A stretch of 50,886 nt of DNA from an uncultured Lachnospiraceae bacterium (GTDB lineage: Bacteria > Bacillota > Clostridia > Lachnospirales > Lachnospiraceae), in NCBI GenBank assembly GCA_902780385.1, contig CACZFF010000013.1, positions 1 to 50,886 on the forward strand, given 5' to 3'. The translations under genes and the position numbers were made by a program. The notes under the pieces were generated by a model, which saw only the letters and a list, made by a program, of their open reading frames with translations, was not told where the DNA came from and searched no databases. The number at the start of each line of letters is the position of its first letter. Positions within the stretch are counted from its first letter, which is position 1. Shown here in pieces: positions 7,304 through 15,198 of the stretch.

Positions 7304-7795
7304 ATGCGTTTATTTGTTGCAGTACAACTGTCGGAAGAATTAAAGAAAAGTATCACGGGCACCCTGCACGACCTCAAGCAGAAAGGGGTAAAGGGGAACT
7401 ATGTCCCTGTAAAGAATCTGCATCTGACTCTGGCCTTTATAGGTGAGACAGACGATCCGAATCGGGTGAAGGATGCGCTGAAAGGGATCTCCTACAAACC
7501 CTTCAAACTGTCTCTTTCGGAAATGGGAACCTTTGGAGATCTTCTCTGGGTCGGCATGAAGGGAAATCAGGGCCTGTCCGCAGCTGCAAAATCTGTGCGG
7601 GATGCACTGGATGCAGCCGGAATCCCCTATGACCGGAAGGCCTTCACGCCGCATATCACGATCATACGCAAATCTTCCGGAAGCTGGAAACAGGTTCCGC
7701 CTCCCAGAGGGCAGATGATGGTGAAAAGCATCTCCCTGATGAAGACCACTTTCAAGGACGGAAAACCGGTCTATTCAGAGGTCTGCTCTTTTTAA
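7304..7795 (+). CDS. thpR: RNA 2',3'-cyclic phosphodiesterase (ThpR)
   Basis: A 163-residue member of the 2H phosphoesterase family. It shows both signature tetrapeptides: HLTLAFIG near residue 43 and HITIIRK near residue 120. Family members open 2',3'-cyclic phosphate ends of RNA to 2'-phosphates, and were first named 2'-5' RNA ligases. Start 'MRLFVAVQL' is the usual family start and follows GGAGGTGAT. It is 78 bases after the LysR gene on the same strand, and ends just before a long hairpin that separates it from the convergent oxidoreductase. Confidence 0.9.
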   Translation: MRLFVAVQLSEELKKSITGTLHDLKQKGVKGNYVPVKNLHLTLAFIGETDDPNRVKDALKGISYKPFKLSLSEMGTFGDLLWVGMKGNQGLSAAAKSVRDALDAAGIPYDRKAFTPHITIIRKSSGSWKQVPPPRGQMMVKSISLMKTTFKDGKPVYSEVCSF

Positions 7796-7798
7796 AGC

Positions 7799-7825
7799 GG
7801 GGAACATGGGGAACATGGGGAACAT
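7799..7825 (+). repeat. Three tandem GGGGAACAT units
   Basis: The 9-base unit GGGGAACAT is repeated three times without interruption and runs into the 5' arm of the long hairpin, whose first bases (AACATGGGGAC) continue the pattern. Confidence 0.85.
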
Positions 7826-7901
7826 GGGGACGGTCCTTTTGTATCTGTCCCCTTGTCCTGATTGGACAAGGGGACAGATACAAAAGGACCGTCCCCATGT
7901 T
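7821..7901. repeat. Long hairpin repeat, copy 1 (GGGGACGGTCCTTTTGT family)
   Basis: A perfect 38-base stem (7821-7858 with 7864-7901) closes on a TGATT loop. The core is GGGGACGGTCCTTTTGT, then ATCTGTCCCCTTGTCC. It lies between the convergent thpR and oxidoreductase genes, and its last base is part of the oxidoreductase stop codon. It probably ends transcription in both directions. It is one of at least six related copies in this window. Confidence 0.9.
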
Positions 7902-8452
7902 CATGTCAGGTTTTCCATGCTTTCCTGCAGAATCTGCTCTGCGTCAGCACCCTCAATGTCCAGTCCCACGGCTTGTATGAGCTTCACATCCCGGATTCCG
8001 TAATAGCCCTGAGCCAGTGCCCTGACGTAGCCAAAGCCAAATTCTTCCGGCACATAACTGCCGCCTGCAGTCATCACATAGTAGATTTCCTTTGCCCTGC
8101 ACAATCCTCTGGGTATCCCTTCCGGCGTATAGGTGAAGGTAATGCCGCGGACATTAATGTGCTCAAAGTACTGCTTCAAGGCAGCCGGAAAAGACAGGTC
8201 CCAGTAGGGTGCCGCGATCACGATCCGATCCGCTGATGCAAACTGGTGAGCCAGTGAAAAAGAAGGATCCGAAAAATTTCCTGCTTCAATCAGCTGGTCC
8301 CGTCTTGTGAGATACGCCTCATTTGTCACTGGGAAGCTAACAGCTTCCAGTCGGACCTCTGTAACTGGCTGGTCCAGTTTTTCCAAAAGACATTTTGCAA
8401 GCCGCTCTGTTCTGGAATTTTCGCGCACACAGGCATTGATGAAGAGTAACAT
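7901..8452 (-). CDS. Flavodoxin-fold NAD(P)H-dependent oxidoreductase (azoreductase-like)
   Basis: A 183-residue protein of the NAD(P)H-quinone reductase/FMN-dependent azoreductase superfamily. 'LLFINACVRENSRTERLA' is the flavin-phosphate loop, 'RIVIAAPYWDLSFPAALKQYFEHI' is the conserved APxWxxxFPAxLK segment, and 'GGSYVPEEFGFGYVRALAQGYYGI' lies near the isoalloxazine ring. It would reduce quinones, azo dyes or nitroaromatics with FMN. ATG 8452 follows AAAGGAG with 5-base spacing; a GTG at 8458 is upstream. The divergent neighbour is a MATE exporter, which fits a detoxification pair. Confidence 0.85.
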   Translation of the reverse strand: MLLFINACVRENSRTERLAKCLLEKLDQPVTEVRLEAVSFPVTNEAYLTRRDQLIEAGNFSDPSFSLAHQFASADRIVIAAPYWDLSFPAALKQYFEHINVRGITFTYTPEGIPRGLCRAKEIYYVMTAGGSYVPEEFGFGYVRALAQGYYGIRDVKLIQAVGLDIEGADAEQILQESMENLT

Positions 8453-8558
8453 AGACACTCCTTTCCTTCGTTCTTTTTTTTATTTATAAGTGTATGATAA
8501 AATGTATTCAGACAGTATTTCGTCAATCTGAAACAGCAGCATCAGGGAGATTTGAAAA

Positions 8559-9908
8559 ATGAATCACAAGGAAAACCCGCTCGGGACAGCGCCTGTGGGC
8601 AGGCTGCTGCTGCAGTACGCGATTCCCACTATTATCAGCACGCTGATGGCGTCGCTCTACAACATGGTGGATCAGATGTTCATCGGTCAGAGGATCGGTT
8701 TTCTGGGCAATGCCGCGACGACAGTCGCCTATCCCCTGACCTTTCTGTGCGGCGCGCTCACGCTCCTGTTCAGCAACGGGTCGGCAGTGAACTTCAATGT
8801 CTCCAACGGGCGGGGAAAAAAGGAGGAGGCGCTGGACTTCGCGGGTGCAGGTCTGACGCTGCTGACAGCGGAGGGTCTCTTTACGACAGCCCTGGTCCTT
8901 CTGTTCACACCATATATCGTCAATCTTTTCGGCGCGACGCAGGAGGTCTATCCCTACGCGCTCACCTACATGCGGCTTATCGCGCCGGGCTTTCCCTTTC
9001 TGGCTCTCACCTCAGGAGGGACTCTTCTGATCCGCTCGGACGGCAGCCCCCGCTATGCCCTGGTCTGCTCGATGGCGGGCGTCGTCCTGAATTTTATCCT
9101 GGATTATCTCTTCCTCTTTCCCCTGAATATGGGCATTGCGGGCGCCGCGATCGCGACGGTCCTTGGCCAGGTGGCATCCGCGATCCTGGTCGTCGCATAT
9201 CTGCTTCGCTTTAAAACGGGGAAGCTGCTGCGGCAGCATTTTGCCGTGACCGGCAGCAAGATTACCCAGATCATGTCGATTGGAGCGGCGGGCAGCCTCA
9301 ATCAGGCGGCCATGCTGGTCATGAACCAGGTCCTCAACAGCTCCCTGAGCCATTACGGCGCCCTGTCCGAATACGGCGGAAGTGAGGCGCTTGCAGCCGC
9401 CGGCGTCGTCACAAAAGTCAATTTCCTTTTCTACTCCACCATCATAGGCTGCAGCATAGGCGGACAGCCGATCATGGGCTTCAACTTCGGGGCCAGAAAT
9501 TACAAAAGGGTAAAGGAGACCGCCTATATGATCTACCGCTACGCCTTTGTCATCGGCGCGCTGGAAACGCTCTGCTTCTGGCTTTTCCCCTATCAGATCC
9601 TGAGCCTGTTCGGCAGCAGCGCCGGGGGCTATGAGGCCTTTGCCCTGCGCTATATGCATGAGTTTATGCTGCTGGTCATTCTGGCAGGCGTCCTGCCCGT
9701 TTCCATGAACGCCATGGTCTCGATCAAAAAACCGCTCAACGGAATCATCATCTCGCTCTCAAAACAGCTGGTGCTCATTGTCCTTTTGCTCATTCTGCCC
9801 CGCTTTATGGGTATCGATGGCGTGCTGATCACAGGCCCGATCGCGGATTTCCTGGTGGCCGTCGCCGCATTTACCGTAGTCCGCAGGGCTTTCCGCCAGC
9901 TTGGGTGA
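8559..9908 (+). CDS. MATE-family multidrug/cation antiporter
   Basis: A 449-residue integral membrane protein with about 12 helices and the MATE duplicated fold. It begins 'NPLGTAPVGRLLLQYAIPTIISTLMASLYNMVDQMFIG', the typical MatE first helix, with a second repeat starting near 'IGAAGSLNQAAMLVMNQVL'. Conserved 'GQPIMGFNFGA' is present in the second half. MATE proteins export drugs or metabolites using Na+ or H+ gradients; the substrate cannot be told. ATG 8559 follows GGGAG. It is divergent from the oxidoreductase and ends four bases before hairpin copy 2. Confidence 0.92.
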   Translation: MNHKENPLGTAPVGRLLLQYAIPTIISTLMASLYNMVDQMFIGQRIGFLGNAATTVAYPLTFLCGALTLLFSNGSAVNFNVSNGRGKKEEALDFAGAGLTLLTAEGLFTTALVLLFTPYIVNLFGATQEVYPYALTYMRLIAPGFPFLALTSGGTLLIRSDGSPRYALVCSMAGVVLNFILDYLFLFPLNMGIAGAAIATVLGQVASAILVVAYLLRFKTGKLLRQHFAVTGSKITQIMSIGAAGSLNQAAMLVMNQVLNSSLSHYGALSEYGGSEALAAAGVVTKVNFLFYSTIIGCSIGGQPIMGFNFGARNYKRVKETAYMIYRYAFVIGALETLCFWLFPYQILSLFGSSAGGYEAFALRYMHEFMLLVILAGVLPVSMNAMVSIKKPLNGIIISLSKQLVLIVLLLILPRFMGIDGVLITGPIADFLVAVAAFTVVRRAFRQLG

Positions 9909-9912
9909 GGCA

Positions 9913-9985
9913 GGGGACGGTCCTTTTGTTTCTGTCCCCTTGTCCCGAACAGGAACAAGGGGACAGAAACAAAAGGACCGTCCCC
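9913..9985. repeat. Long hairpin repeat, copy 2
   Basis: A 31-base perfect stem (9913-9943 with 9955-9985) and an 11-base loop. The core reads GTTTCTGTCCCC where copy 1 reads GTATCTGTCCCC, and the opposite arm carries the matching change (CAGAAAC). It fills the space between the convergent MATE (ends 9908) and nuclease-like (ends 9988) genes. Confidence 0.9.
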
Positions 9986-9987
9986 CT

Positions 9988-11286
9988 TTAAATGTCCACA
10001 GGCTCCAGATCGTAAGGCCATTCAATCAGGCGGACATCGTTTTCCTCACACAGTCTCCTCTTCTGTCTGTCGAGCTCCTGTCTGGCCAGGAGAGCCTCCT
10101 CTCCGCCGAAAAAGTCAACCGGATGAAAGTGCTGGATCCCCTGATACTCGATCGCTGTACGGAGAGACGGGATATAGAGATCAAGGCTCTGGCGTCCCAG
10201 CCAGGCCGGCCGGTACTGATAAAGAGTGTCCGGGTATTTTTTACGGACCGCGTGAAAAAGGCTCAGTTCGTGCTTCCATTTGGGCTTGATGATCCCGTCC
10301 GCAGTCAGCTTTGTCCTGATCCTGGTGCGGGCAAGCCGCCAGTCCGTGCGGTAACCGTCCTTTTCTTCATATAGGGCCAGATCCATATACCACCATTGGA
10401 AAAAAGGCATGATGGTACGGGTCAGGCTGAGAAAGAACTCGAGCTCGGAAGTAAAATAACCGGCCTCCAGAATGTGTTCAATGTTCCGCCTCACGTAAAC
10501 GGTCTTTGAAGGATTATGGCAGAAAGGAAGGTTTCCCTGATAGCGGGCAAGCCGGTCCGGAAGATAGGGGGAGCGCAGGACTGTGCCCTTTTCCTGCAGA
10601 TGGGTCTGGTACCAGAGAAAAGAATAGTCATATAGAGAATATCCTCCGAACAGATCCCCGGACCCGTTCGTGTACAGCAGGTGGAACATCAGCAGAACGG
10701 TGTCCATATCTCTTTTGTCAAACACGGCCAGATAATGGATCTTCTCTTCATCCGGAAACAGATTCTTAACAGGCCGCAGGTCCGCGGCCTTTTTGCAGAC
10801 CTCCATCACAACGAAAAACTGTGACACATAGCTTTCCGGAAACAGAAAGCAGGCATTGCGGTCCGTATCAATGCCAGTAAACTGTTCCATGAATGATCTC
10901 ACATAGGGGTTTTCCATACCGGGATCGGACTGATTGGACTGATCGGATGACTCTGACTGCGAAAACTGTCCGTGCTGCCCTGTAGGAGTTGTCTTTTCAA
11001 TCAGCGTTTTCGTGGCATACCTATAAGGGAGGTCTGACCAGGAAAGCTGCACGAGAAAGCGATCATAATGTTTCGACTCATATTCCTCCCGCACATCCTC
11101 ATAGTCCTCCTGCCATGACGTATGCTCCTCTAAAAGCGCGTCCATCGTCGAAAACGTGGACATTTCATGGTACTGGGGATATCGTTCCCACAGCATCTCA
11201 AGTCTGTCAAAAGAAAAGTCTGTATTCGTCTTTTCGTGGATCGGCGGGTACAGGTCTTTTTCATTCCCGCATGCAGCATTACTCAT
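9988..11286 (-). CDS. Large protein with C-terminal PD-(D/E)XK nuclease-like domain
   Basis: A 432-residue protein. The last 65 residues fit the Vsr/EDxHD-like branch of PD-(D/E)XK nucleases: 'SLDLYIPSLRTAIEYQGIQH' supplies the acidic Asp and the Glu-x-Gln pair, followed by 'FFGGEEALLARQELDRQKRRLCEENDVRLIEWPY' with the family's D..K...C...LI..PY pattern. The rest is rich in aromatic residues and unrecognised, with a polar SQSESSDQSNQSD linker near residue 115. No signal peptide. ATG 11286 follows GGGGA; longer starts lack a site. It has its own promoter and is divergent from an ATP-grasp gene. DNA or RNA cleavage is inferred only. Confidence 0.65.
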   Translation of the reverse strand: MSNAACGNEKDLYPPIHEKTNTDFSFDRLEMLWERYPQYHEMSTFSTMDALLEEHTSWQEDYEDVREEYESKHYDRFLVQLSWSDLPYRYATKTLIEKTTPTGQHGQFSQSESSDQSNQSDPGMENPYVRSFMEQFTGIDTDRNACFLFPESYVSQFFVVMEVCKKAADLRPVKNLFPDEEKIHYLAVFDKRDMDTVLLMFHLLYTNGSGDLFGGYSLYDYSFLWYQTHLQEKGTVLRSPYLPDRLARYQGNLPFCHNPSKTVYVRRNIEHILEAGYFTSELEFFLSLTRTIMPFFQWWYMDLALYEEKDGYRTDWRLARTRIRTKLTADGIIKPKWKHELSLFHAVRKKYPDTLYQYRPAWLGRQSLDLYIPSLRTAIEYQGIQHFHPVDFFGGEEALLARQELDRQKRRLCEENDVRLIEWPYDLEPVDI

Positions 11287-11334
11287 AGTGTTTCCCCGGT
11301 ATAGCTTTCTAAATATGCAATCTATGTCTTGTCT

Positions 11335-11363
11335 ATTGTAGCAAAACAGGACTTCTCTCACAA
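11335..11363 (-). promoter_or_regulatory. Promoter of the nuclease-like gene
   Basis: On the reverse strand, TTGTGA, 17 bases, TACAAT, with the start site expected about 42 bases before ATG 11286. The -10 box extends as TACAATAGACAA, identical to that of the divergent ATP-grasp promoter. Confidence 0.65.
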
Positions 11364-11532
11364 TCCGATCGAGACCAGCGTCCGTATGGCAAGATGGTCG
11401 GATGTTTTTTCCGATAAATGATTTCGTCATCCAGAGTTGTTCCTTGGACAGACTGCCGTTTTTATCGTCTTGTATGCCTAAACATTATTGTAATTTTGCA
11501 CATTTTTTAGTATATATTTATTCCATAAAGCG

Positions 11533-11561
11533 TTGACAGTTTTTATCTCTGGTTTTACAAT
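11533..11561 (+). promoter_or_regulatory. Consensus promoter of the ATP-grasp gene
   Basis: TTGACA, exactly 17 bases, TACAAT. The leader from the expected start site to ATG 11722 is about 150 bases and holds a terminator-like hairpin. Confidence 0.8.
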
Positions 11562-11629
11562 AGACAAAAATTTCACAACTAACCTGCCTTGAATCAAGCC
11601 AGTACTGTAATCGTGTAACGATCATTCGT

Positions 11630-11668
11630 CCTTGACCTGGTATTTGTCTGCCAGTCAGGGATTTTTTT
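11630..11668 (+). terminator. Terminator-like hairpin in the 5' leader of the ATP-grasp gene
   Basis: CCTTGACCTGG pairs with CCAGTCAGGG (one bulge, one G-U) across a 10-base loop and is followed by ATTTTTTT. It lies between the promoter at 11533 and the gene at 11722, so it may attenuate transcription. No anti-terminator or known riboswitch class was recognised upstream; small CTTGAATCAAG and ATCG...CGAT pairs occur in the leader. Confidence 0.55.
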
Positions 11669-11721
11669 AAGGCATATACCACAAAAAGACATGTTTTCTA
11701 AGAAGAAAGGATACTGACCGG

Positions 11722-12915
11722 ATGAGAAATTTTATATTCGTGTCGCCGCATTTTCCTGTAAACTATCGCAACTTCTGTATTCAGCTGCACGCAAACGGAG
11801 TCAACGTGCTGGGAATCGGGGATACCCCCTATGATTCCCTCGATTATACACTGCAGGGAGCCCTGACAGAGTATTATCGGGTCAACTCGATGGAAAACTA
11901 TGATGAGATGTACCGCGCGGTCGCCTTTTTCTGTTTCAAATACGGAAAGATCGATGGGTTGGAGAGCAATAACGAGTACTGGCTGGAGCAGGATGCGAGA
12001 CTGCGGGAAGATTTCAATATCCCCGGAATGAGGCCTAAGGAACTCTCTGTTATCAAGCGCAAATCCGGCATGAAAAATTTTTATGCCCAGGCGCAGGTTC
12101 CCTGTGCGCGTTTTCACCTGGTGACAGATCTTGCGGAGAGTCTTGCCTTCATTGAGAAGGTCGGCTATCCGGTAATCGTAAAACCGGACAATGGTGTCGG
12201 AGCTGTCGACACGTTTAAGCTCAGCAATGAGGAGGAACTGAGGCGTTTCCATGAAACGGCTCACAGACAGGTCCAATACATTATGGAAGAGTTTATCCCC
12301 GGAGATATCTATTCCTATGACGCTATCATCGACAGCAAAGGACAGCCTCTCCTGGAAACGGGAAATCACACCATGGAATCCATCATGGACACCGTGAATA
12401 ATCTTGGGAGCAGTGTCTTCTACATTGAGAAGCAGATCAAAGATGACCTGCGCGAAGCAGGGCGCAGGTGTGTAGCAGCATTCGGGATCAAAAGCCGCTT
12501 TATTCATTTTGAGTTTTTCCGTCTGACACAGGATCATGACTATCTCGGGAAAAAGGGAAGCGTGGTCGCCCTGGAGGTCAACCTGCGTCCCTCCGGCGGA
12601 TTTACTCCGGATATGATCAACTTTGCCAACAGCACAGATGTCTACAAGGACTGGGCGGATATGGTTTCCTTCGACTGCATAGGTTCCAAAGAAGGAAGAG
12701 AAAAATACTACTGCGTATCCGTGGGACTGCGTGACTGCCGCAGCTATGTGCATACCAGTGAAGAGATCCATCGGGAATATGGGAACCGGATCGTTCTGGA
12801 ACAGCGCCTTCCGGAGGTTCTTGCCATCGCAATGGGTGACACCCTCTACCTTGCACGTTTTGCAGAAAAGGAGGAAATGGACGGATTCATCCAGTTCCTG
12901 ACACAGGAAAGATGA
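11722..12915 (+). CDS. ATP-grasp family ligase, unknown substrate
   Basis: A 397-residue protein with an N-terminal Rossmann-like preATP-grasp domain ('FIFVSPHFPVNYRNFCIQL', 'GIGDTPYDSLD'). The ATP-grasp fold starts near residue 110: 'GYPVIVKPDNGVGAVDTFKL' is the ATP-binding lysine strand and flexible loop, 'EEFIPGDIYSYDAIID' the central sheet, and 'ALEVNLRPSGGFTPDMINF' gives the metal-binding Glu-x-Asn and the conserved Arg. Such enzymes join a carboxylate to an amine through an acyl phosphate, as in carbamoyl-phosphate, biotin-carboxylase and peptide ligases. No partner biosynthetic gene adjoins it. The site AGAAAGGA is 10 bases before ATG. Downstream is hairpin copy 3. Confidence 0.85.
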   Translation: MRNFIFVSPHFPVNYRNFCIQLHANGVNVLGIGDTPYDSLDYTLQGALTEYYRVNSMENYDEMYRAVAFFCFKYGKIDGLESNNEYWLEQDARLREDFNIPGMRPKELSVIKRKSGMKNFYAQAQVPCARFHLVTDLAESLAFIEKVGYPVIVKPDNGVGAVDTFKLSNEEELRRFHETAHRQVQYIMEEFIPGDIYSYDAIIDSKGQPLLETGNHTMESIMDTVNNLGSSVFYIEKQIKDDLREAGRRCVAAFGIKSRFIHFEFFRLTQDHDYLGKKGSVVALEVNLRPSGGFTPDMINFANSTDVYKDWADMVSFDCIGSKEGREKYYCVSVGLRDCRSYVHTSEEIHREYGNRIVLEQRLPEVLAIAMGDTLYLARFAEKEEMDGFIQFLTQER

Positions 12916-12919
12916 ACAC

Positions 12920-12998
12920 GCATGGGGACGGTCCTTTTGTATCTGTCCCCTTGTCCAAACTGGACAAGGGGACAGATACAAAAGGACCGTCCCCATGC
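12920..12998. repeat. Long hairpin repeat, copy 3
   Basis: A perfect 38-base stem (12920-12957 with 12961-12998) with a three-base AAC loop. It has the GTATCTG/CAGATAC variant like copy 1, but outer bases GCATGGGG/CCCCATGC are its own. It lies between the convergent ATP-grasp (ends 12915) and diacylglycerol-kinase-like (ends 13004) genes. Confidence 0.92.
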
Positions 12999-13003
12999 TT
13001 TCT

Positions 13004-13879
13004 TCACACCCGGCATCGCATGATCACTTCTTTATTAAAATCCAGCCGGATGCCCCGCGGGATCATCTCCAGCTCAAATCTGCTGCCGGGAAGGGGTTCA
13101 CCGTCAATATTGGCCTTAAACGGCCGATCGGCGGAGACGACCAGATGATCCGTCTGATAGGTCTTCAGGTCCGGTGAATCCAGATGCCGGGCTTTTTTCA
13201 TCTTCAGGATCAAGCGGGCCATGCGGAGTTTTGGAAGGCTGCCTGCCTCAAAGATATCCATTTTTCCATCGTCCAGGGTGCTGTGCGGAGACACATGATA
13301 ACCGCTTCCGTAGTACCTGCAGTTGGCGGCTATCACCGTGGCAAAATTCCCTTCCCGGATCTCTCCGTTGCTCTCAACGCGGAGCCTGCGTCCCCGCTTA
13401 TATCTCAAAAAGTGACCTATGACACCTGCATTGAAGCGCATAGTCCGGGGGATCCAGCGGCTGTGGATAAAAGTGTCATCATTTGCAATGTCCGCATCGA
13501 TCCCAAAGCATGCAACGTTGATACAGAACCTGTCATTGACCCGAATGAGATCGACTTCATGGATGCCGTTTTCCATACTCTCCATGCAGGTCCTGCAGAA
13601 GTCGTTCCCGGTGCCATGAGGGATAAAGGCAAGAATATTCCGTGTACCGACAATGGCGTTCAGCACGTGGTTGATGGAACCGTCCCCGCCGACTGCCGTA
13701 ATGACATAGTCCTTGTCCCGGAATCCTTCCAGTGCCTTATGGGCCTCTTCCGGCGTGTCACTGACGACAAATTCATAGTCCCGGCCCAGCTCTTCAGACA
13801 CCTTCCTCAGTTCTTCCATTACTTCATTGCTCTTATTGTGCAGCTGAAACCGGTTGATCAGATATACATAATGCAGCAT
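13004..13879 (-). CDS. Diacylglycerol kinase-like lipid kinase
   Basis: A 291-residue soluble protein of the DagK/YegS/sphingosine-kinase family. The nucleotide-binding 'VITAVGGDGSINHVLNAI' and 'FIPHGTGNDFCRT' motifs are intact near residues 58-98, and the C-terminal beta sandwich includes the family's 'DGEPLPG' motif. It would phosphorylate a lipid such as diacylglycerol at the inner membrane face. ATG 13879 ('MLHYVYLINRF') fits the family start; GGAGG is 14 bases upstream, rather far, and the ATG at 13900 overlaps that GGAGG. Its upstream region carries five 15-base tandem repeats. Confidence 0.88.
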   Translation of the reverse strand: MLHYVYLINRFQLHNKSNEVMEELRKVSEELGRDYEFVVSDTPEEAHKALEGFRDKDYVITAVGGDGSINHVLNAIVGTRNILAFIPHGTGNDFCRTCMESMENGIHEVDLIRVNDRFCINVACFGIDADIANDDTFIHSRWIPRTMRFNAGVIGHFLRYKRGRRLRVESNGEIREGNFATVIAANCRYYGSGYHVSPHSTLDDGKMDIFEAGSLPKLRMARLILKMKKARHLDSPDLKTYQTDHLVVSADRPFKANIDGEPLPGSRFELEMIPRGIRLDFNKEVIMRCRV

Positions 13880-13930
13880 GTTTGCTGTTAAAACCTCCAT
13901 TTGCAGATGATCGGTTACAAGTCAGTCTGG

Positions 13931-14005
13931 CTTGATATAAACTGACCAGAGATAAACCGACTTGATATTAACTGACTTGATTTAAATTGACTCAATATAA
14001 GAAGT
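13931..14005. repeat. Five 15-base tandem repeats
   Basis: Units of consensus CTTGATATWAACTGA follow each other at exact 15-base spacing (13931, 13946, 13961, 13976, 13991); the third and fourth are closest to consensus. The array lies in the promoter region of the reverse-strand lipid kinase and the forward HAD gene. The remainder of 13880-14237 shows no gene. Confidence 0.8.
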
Positions 14006-14237
14006 ATAGTACAGTTTCCGGCCCTTTGCCAGTACAAGGGATTCATCGTCAAAGATTGGTCAAAGATTCCGGGATTCCTGAAAGGAGGTCTTTTCCGGAA
14101 ATTGTTTTAATCAGTGTAAAAATTGATATGCATGGAGCCTGATGTATTTCTTTTGTTCTTTTAATACCTATGATAATATATATGTATAGGCCTGACAGGC
14201 CGGAAGGGGGATTAAAAAAGAAAGGGGAACAGGAATT

Positions 14238-15062
14238 ATGATCAAACTGATAGCAAGTGACATTGACGGGACCCTGGTAAAGGAGGGCTCCCATGAGATC
14301 GATCCTGCATATTACGATGTGATCCGGGAACTCAAGGAGGCCGGGATCATCTTCTGCGCCTGCAGCGGGCGGCAGTACCACAGTATGATGGAACTCTTCA
14401 AACCGGTCGCGGACGACATCTATTTCATCGCATCCAACGGAACCGTGGTCCGCACCAGGGACCGCGTCCTGCACAGCTGGAAGATCGATCCGGAACTGTA
14501 TATCCCGCTCATCGAGCGGCTGCGCTCCATAGAGGGCGCCGAGATCGTCGTCGAGGGCCCGGATGTCAGCTGGATCGAGGGAACCGATACACCCATAGCC
14601 AGGATGATGAGCAATAATTACCGCTACGCTGTCGAGAACGTTGATGACCTGACTGCGATCCCGACTGACAACATTATCAAAATATCGGTTCATCACCCCA
14701 ATGTGGAGAAGGCGACAAGAGGACTTGACAAGTCCAGCCGCGCCAAAAACCTGGCCATGACGATCTCAGGAGCTGAGTGGCTGGATATATTTGCCAAAGA
14801 AGCCGGTAAGGGCGAAGCCTTCGCACTCCTGCAGGAATATCTCGGGATCGGTCAGGAAGAGACTGTGTATTTCGGAGACAACCTGAATGATCTCTCCGCC
14901 TTCCATGAGGCAGGTGTTGCCGCAACGGTAGCAAATGCCCGTTCGGAGATGCAGGACGCGGCGGACATCGTCGAGCACTCCTTCTCTGACCTGGGCGTCC
15001 TGAAAGAACTCCGTCATATTCTGGAACTGCACAAAAAATACGAGGCAGAAGGATCGCTCTGA
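14238..15062 (+). CDS. Cof-type HAD-IIB phosphatase
   Basis: A 274-residue HAD-superfamily hydrolase. Motif I 'IASDIDGTLV' near residue 8 holds the nucleophile and acid/base Asp pair. A C2-type alpha/beta cap occupies about residues 85-190. Motif IV 'VYFGDNLNDLSAFHEAG' binds Mg2+. This is the Cof/YidA layout, generally sugar-phosphate or nucleotide phosphatases; the substrate is not predictable. ATG 14238 follows AAAGGGGAACAGGA. Transcribed alone, with the cyclic-nucleotide-binding genes starting 137 bases downstream. Confidence 0.92.
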   Translation: MIKLIASDIDGTLVKEGSHEIDPAYYDVIRELKEAGIIFCACSGRQYHSMMELFKPVADDIYFIASNGTVVRTRDRVLHSWKIDPELYIPLIERLRSIEGAEIVVEGPDVSWIEGTDTPIARMMSNNYRYAVENVDDLTAIPTDNIIKISVHHPNVEKATRGLDKSSRAKNLAMTISGAEWLDIFAKEAGKGEAFALLQEYLGIGQEETVYFGDNLNDLSAFHEAGVAATVANARSEMQDAADIVEHSFSDLGVLKELRHILELHKKYEAEGSL

Positions 15063-15117
15063 ACCGTTCTCTTATAAACGTTATTGTGTAAATATATTTG
15101 TGACTATCTCTTAATCA

Positions 15118-15145
15118 TTGCGTTTTTTTTCTGATAAGGTATATT
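15118..15145 (+). promoter_or_regulatory. Candidate promoter for the cyclic-nucleotide-binding gene pair
   Basis: TTGCGT, 16 bases with a T-tract, TATATT, about 50 bases before ATG 15199. Only moderate match. Confidence 0.35.
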
Positions 15146-15198
15146 TATTATTAGTGGCAATGTTGCTGGTATGTTTTTTTACAGGAGGTAATGTACAA

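Noticed and set aside
7799-7901. CRISPR-like array from the GGGGAACAT units and hairpins
   Set aside because: Units are contiguous without spacers, and the hairpins are dispersed and not in an array; no cas genes.
11568-11721. T-box leader before the ATP-grasp gene
   Set aside because: There is no T-box motif with its conserved bulge, and the gene is not an amino-acid or aminoacyl-tRNA gene.
13880-13900. Start of the lipid kinase at ATG 13900
   Set aside because: It has no ribosome site upstream and itself contains the only GGAGG; the family start is at 13879, though the 14-base spacing leaves some doubt.
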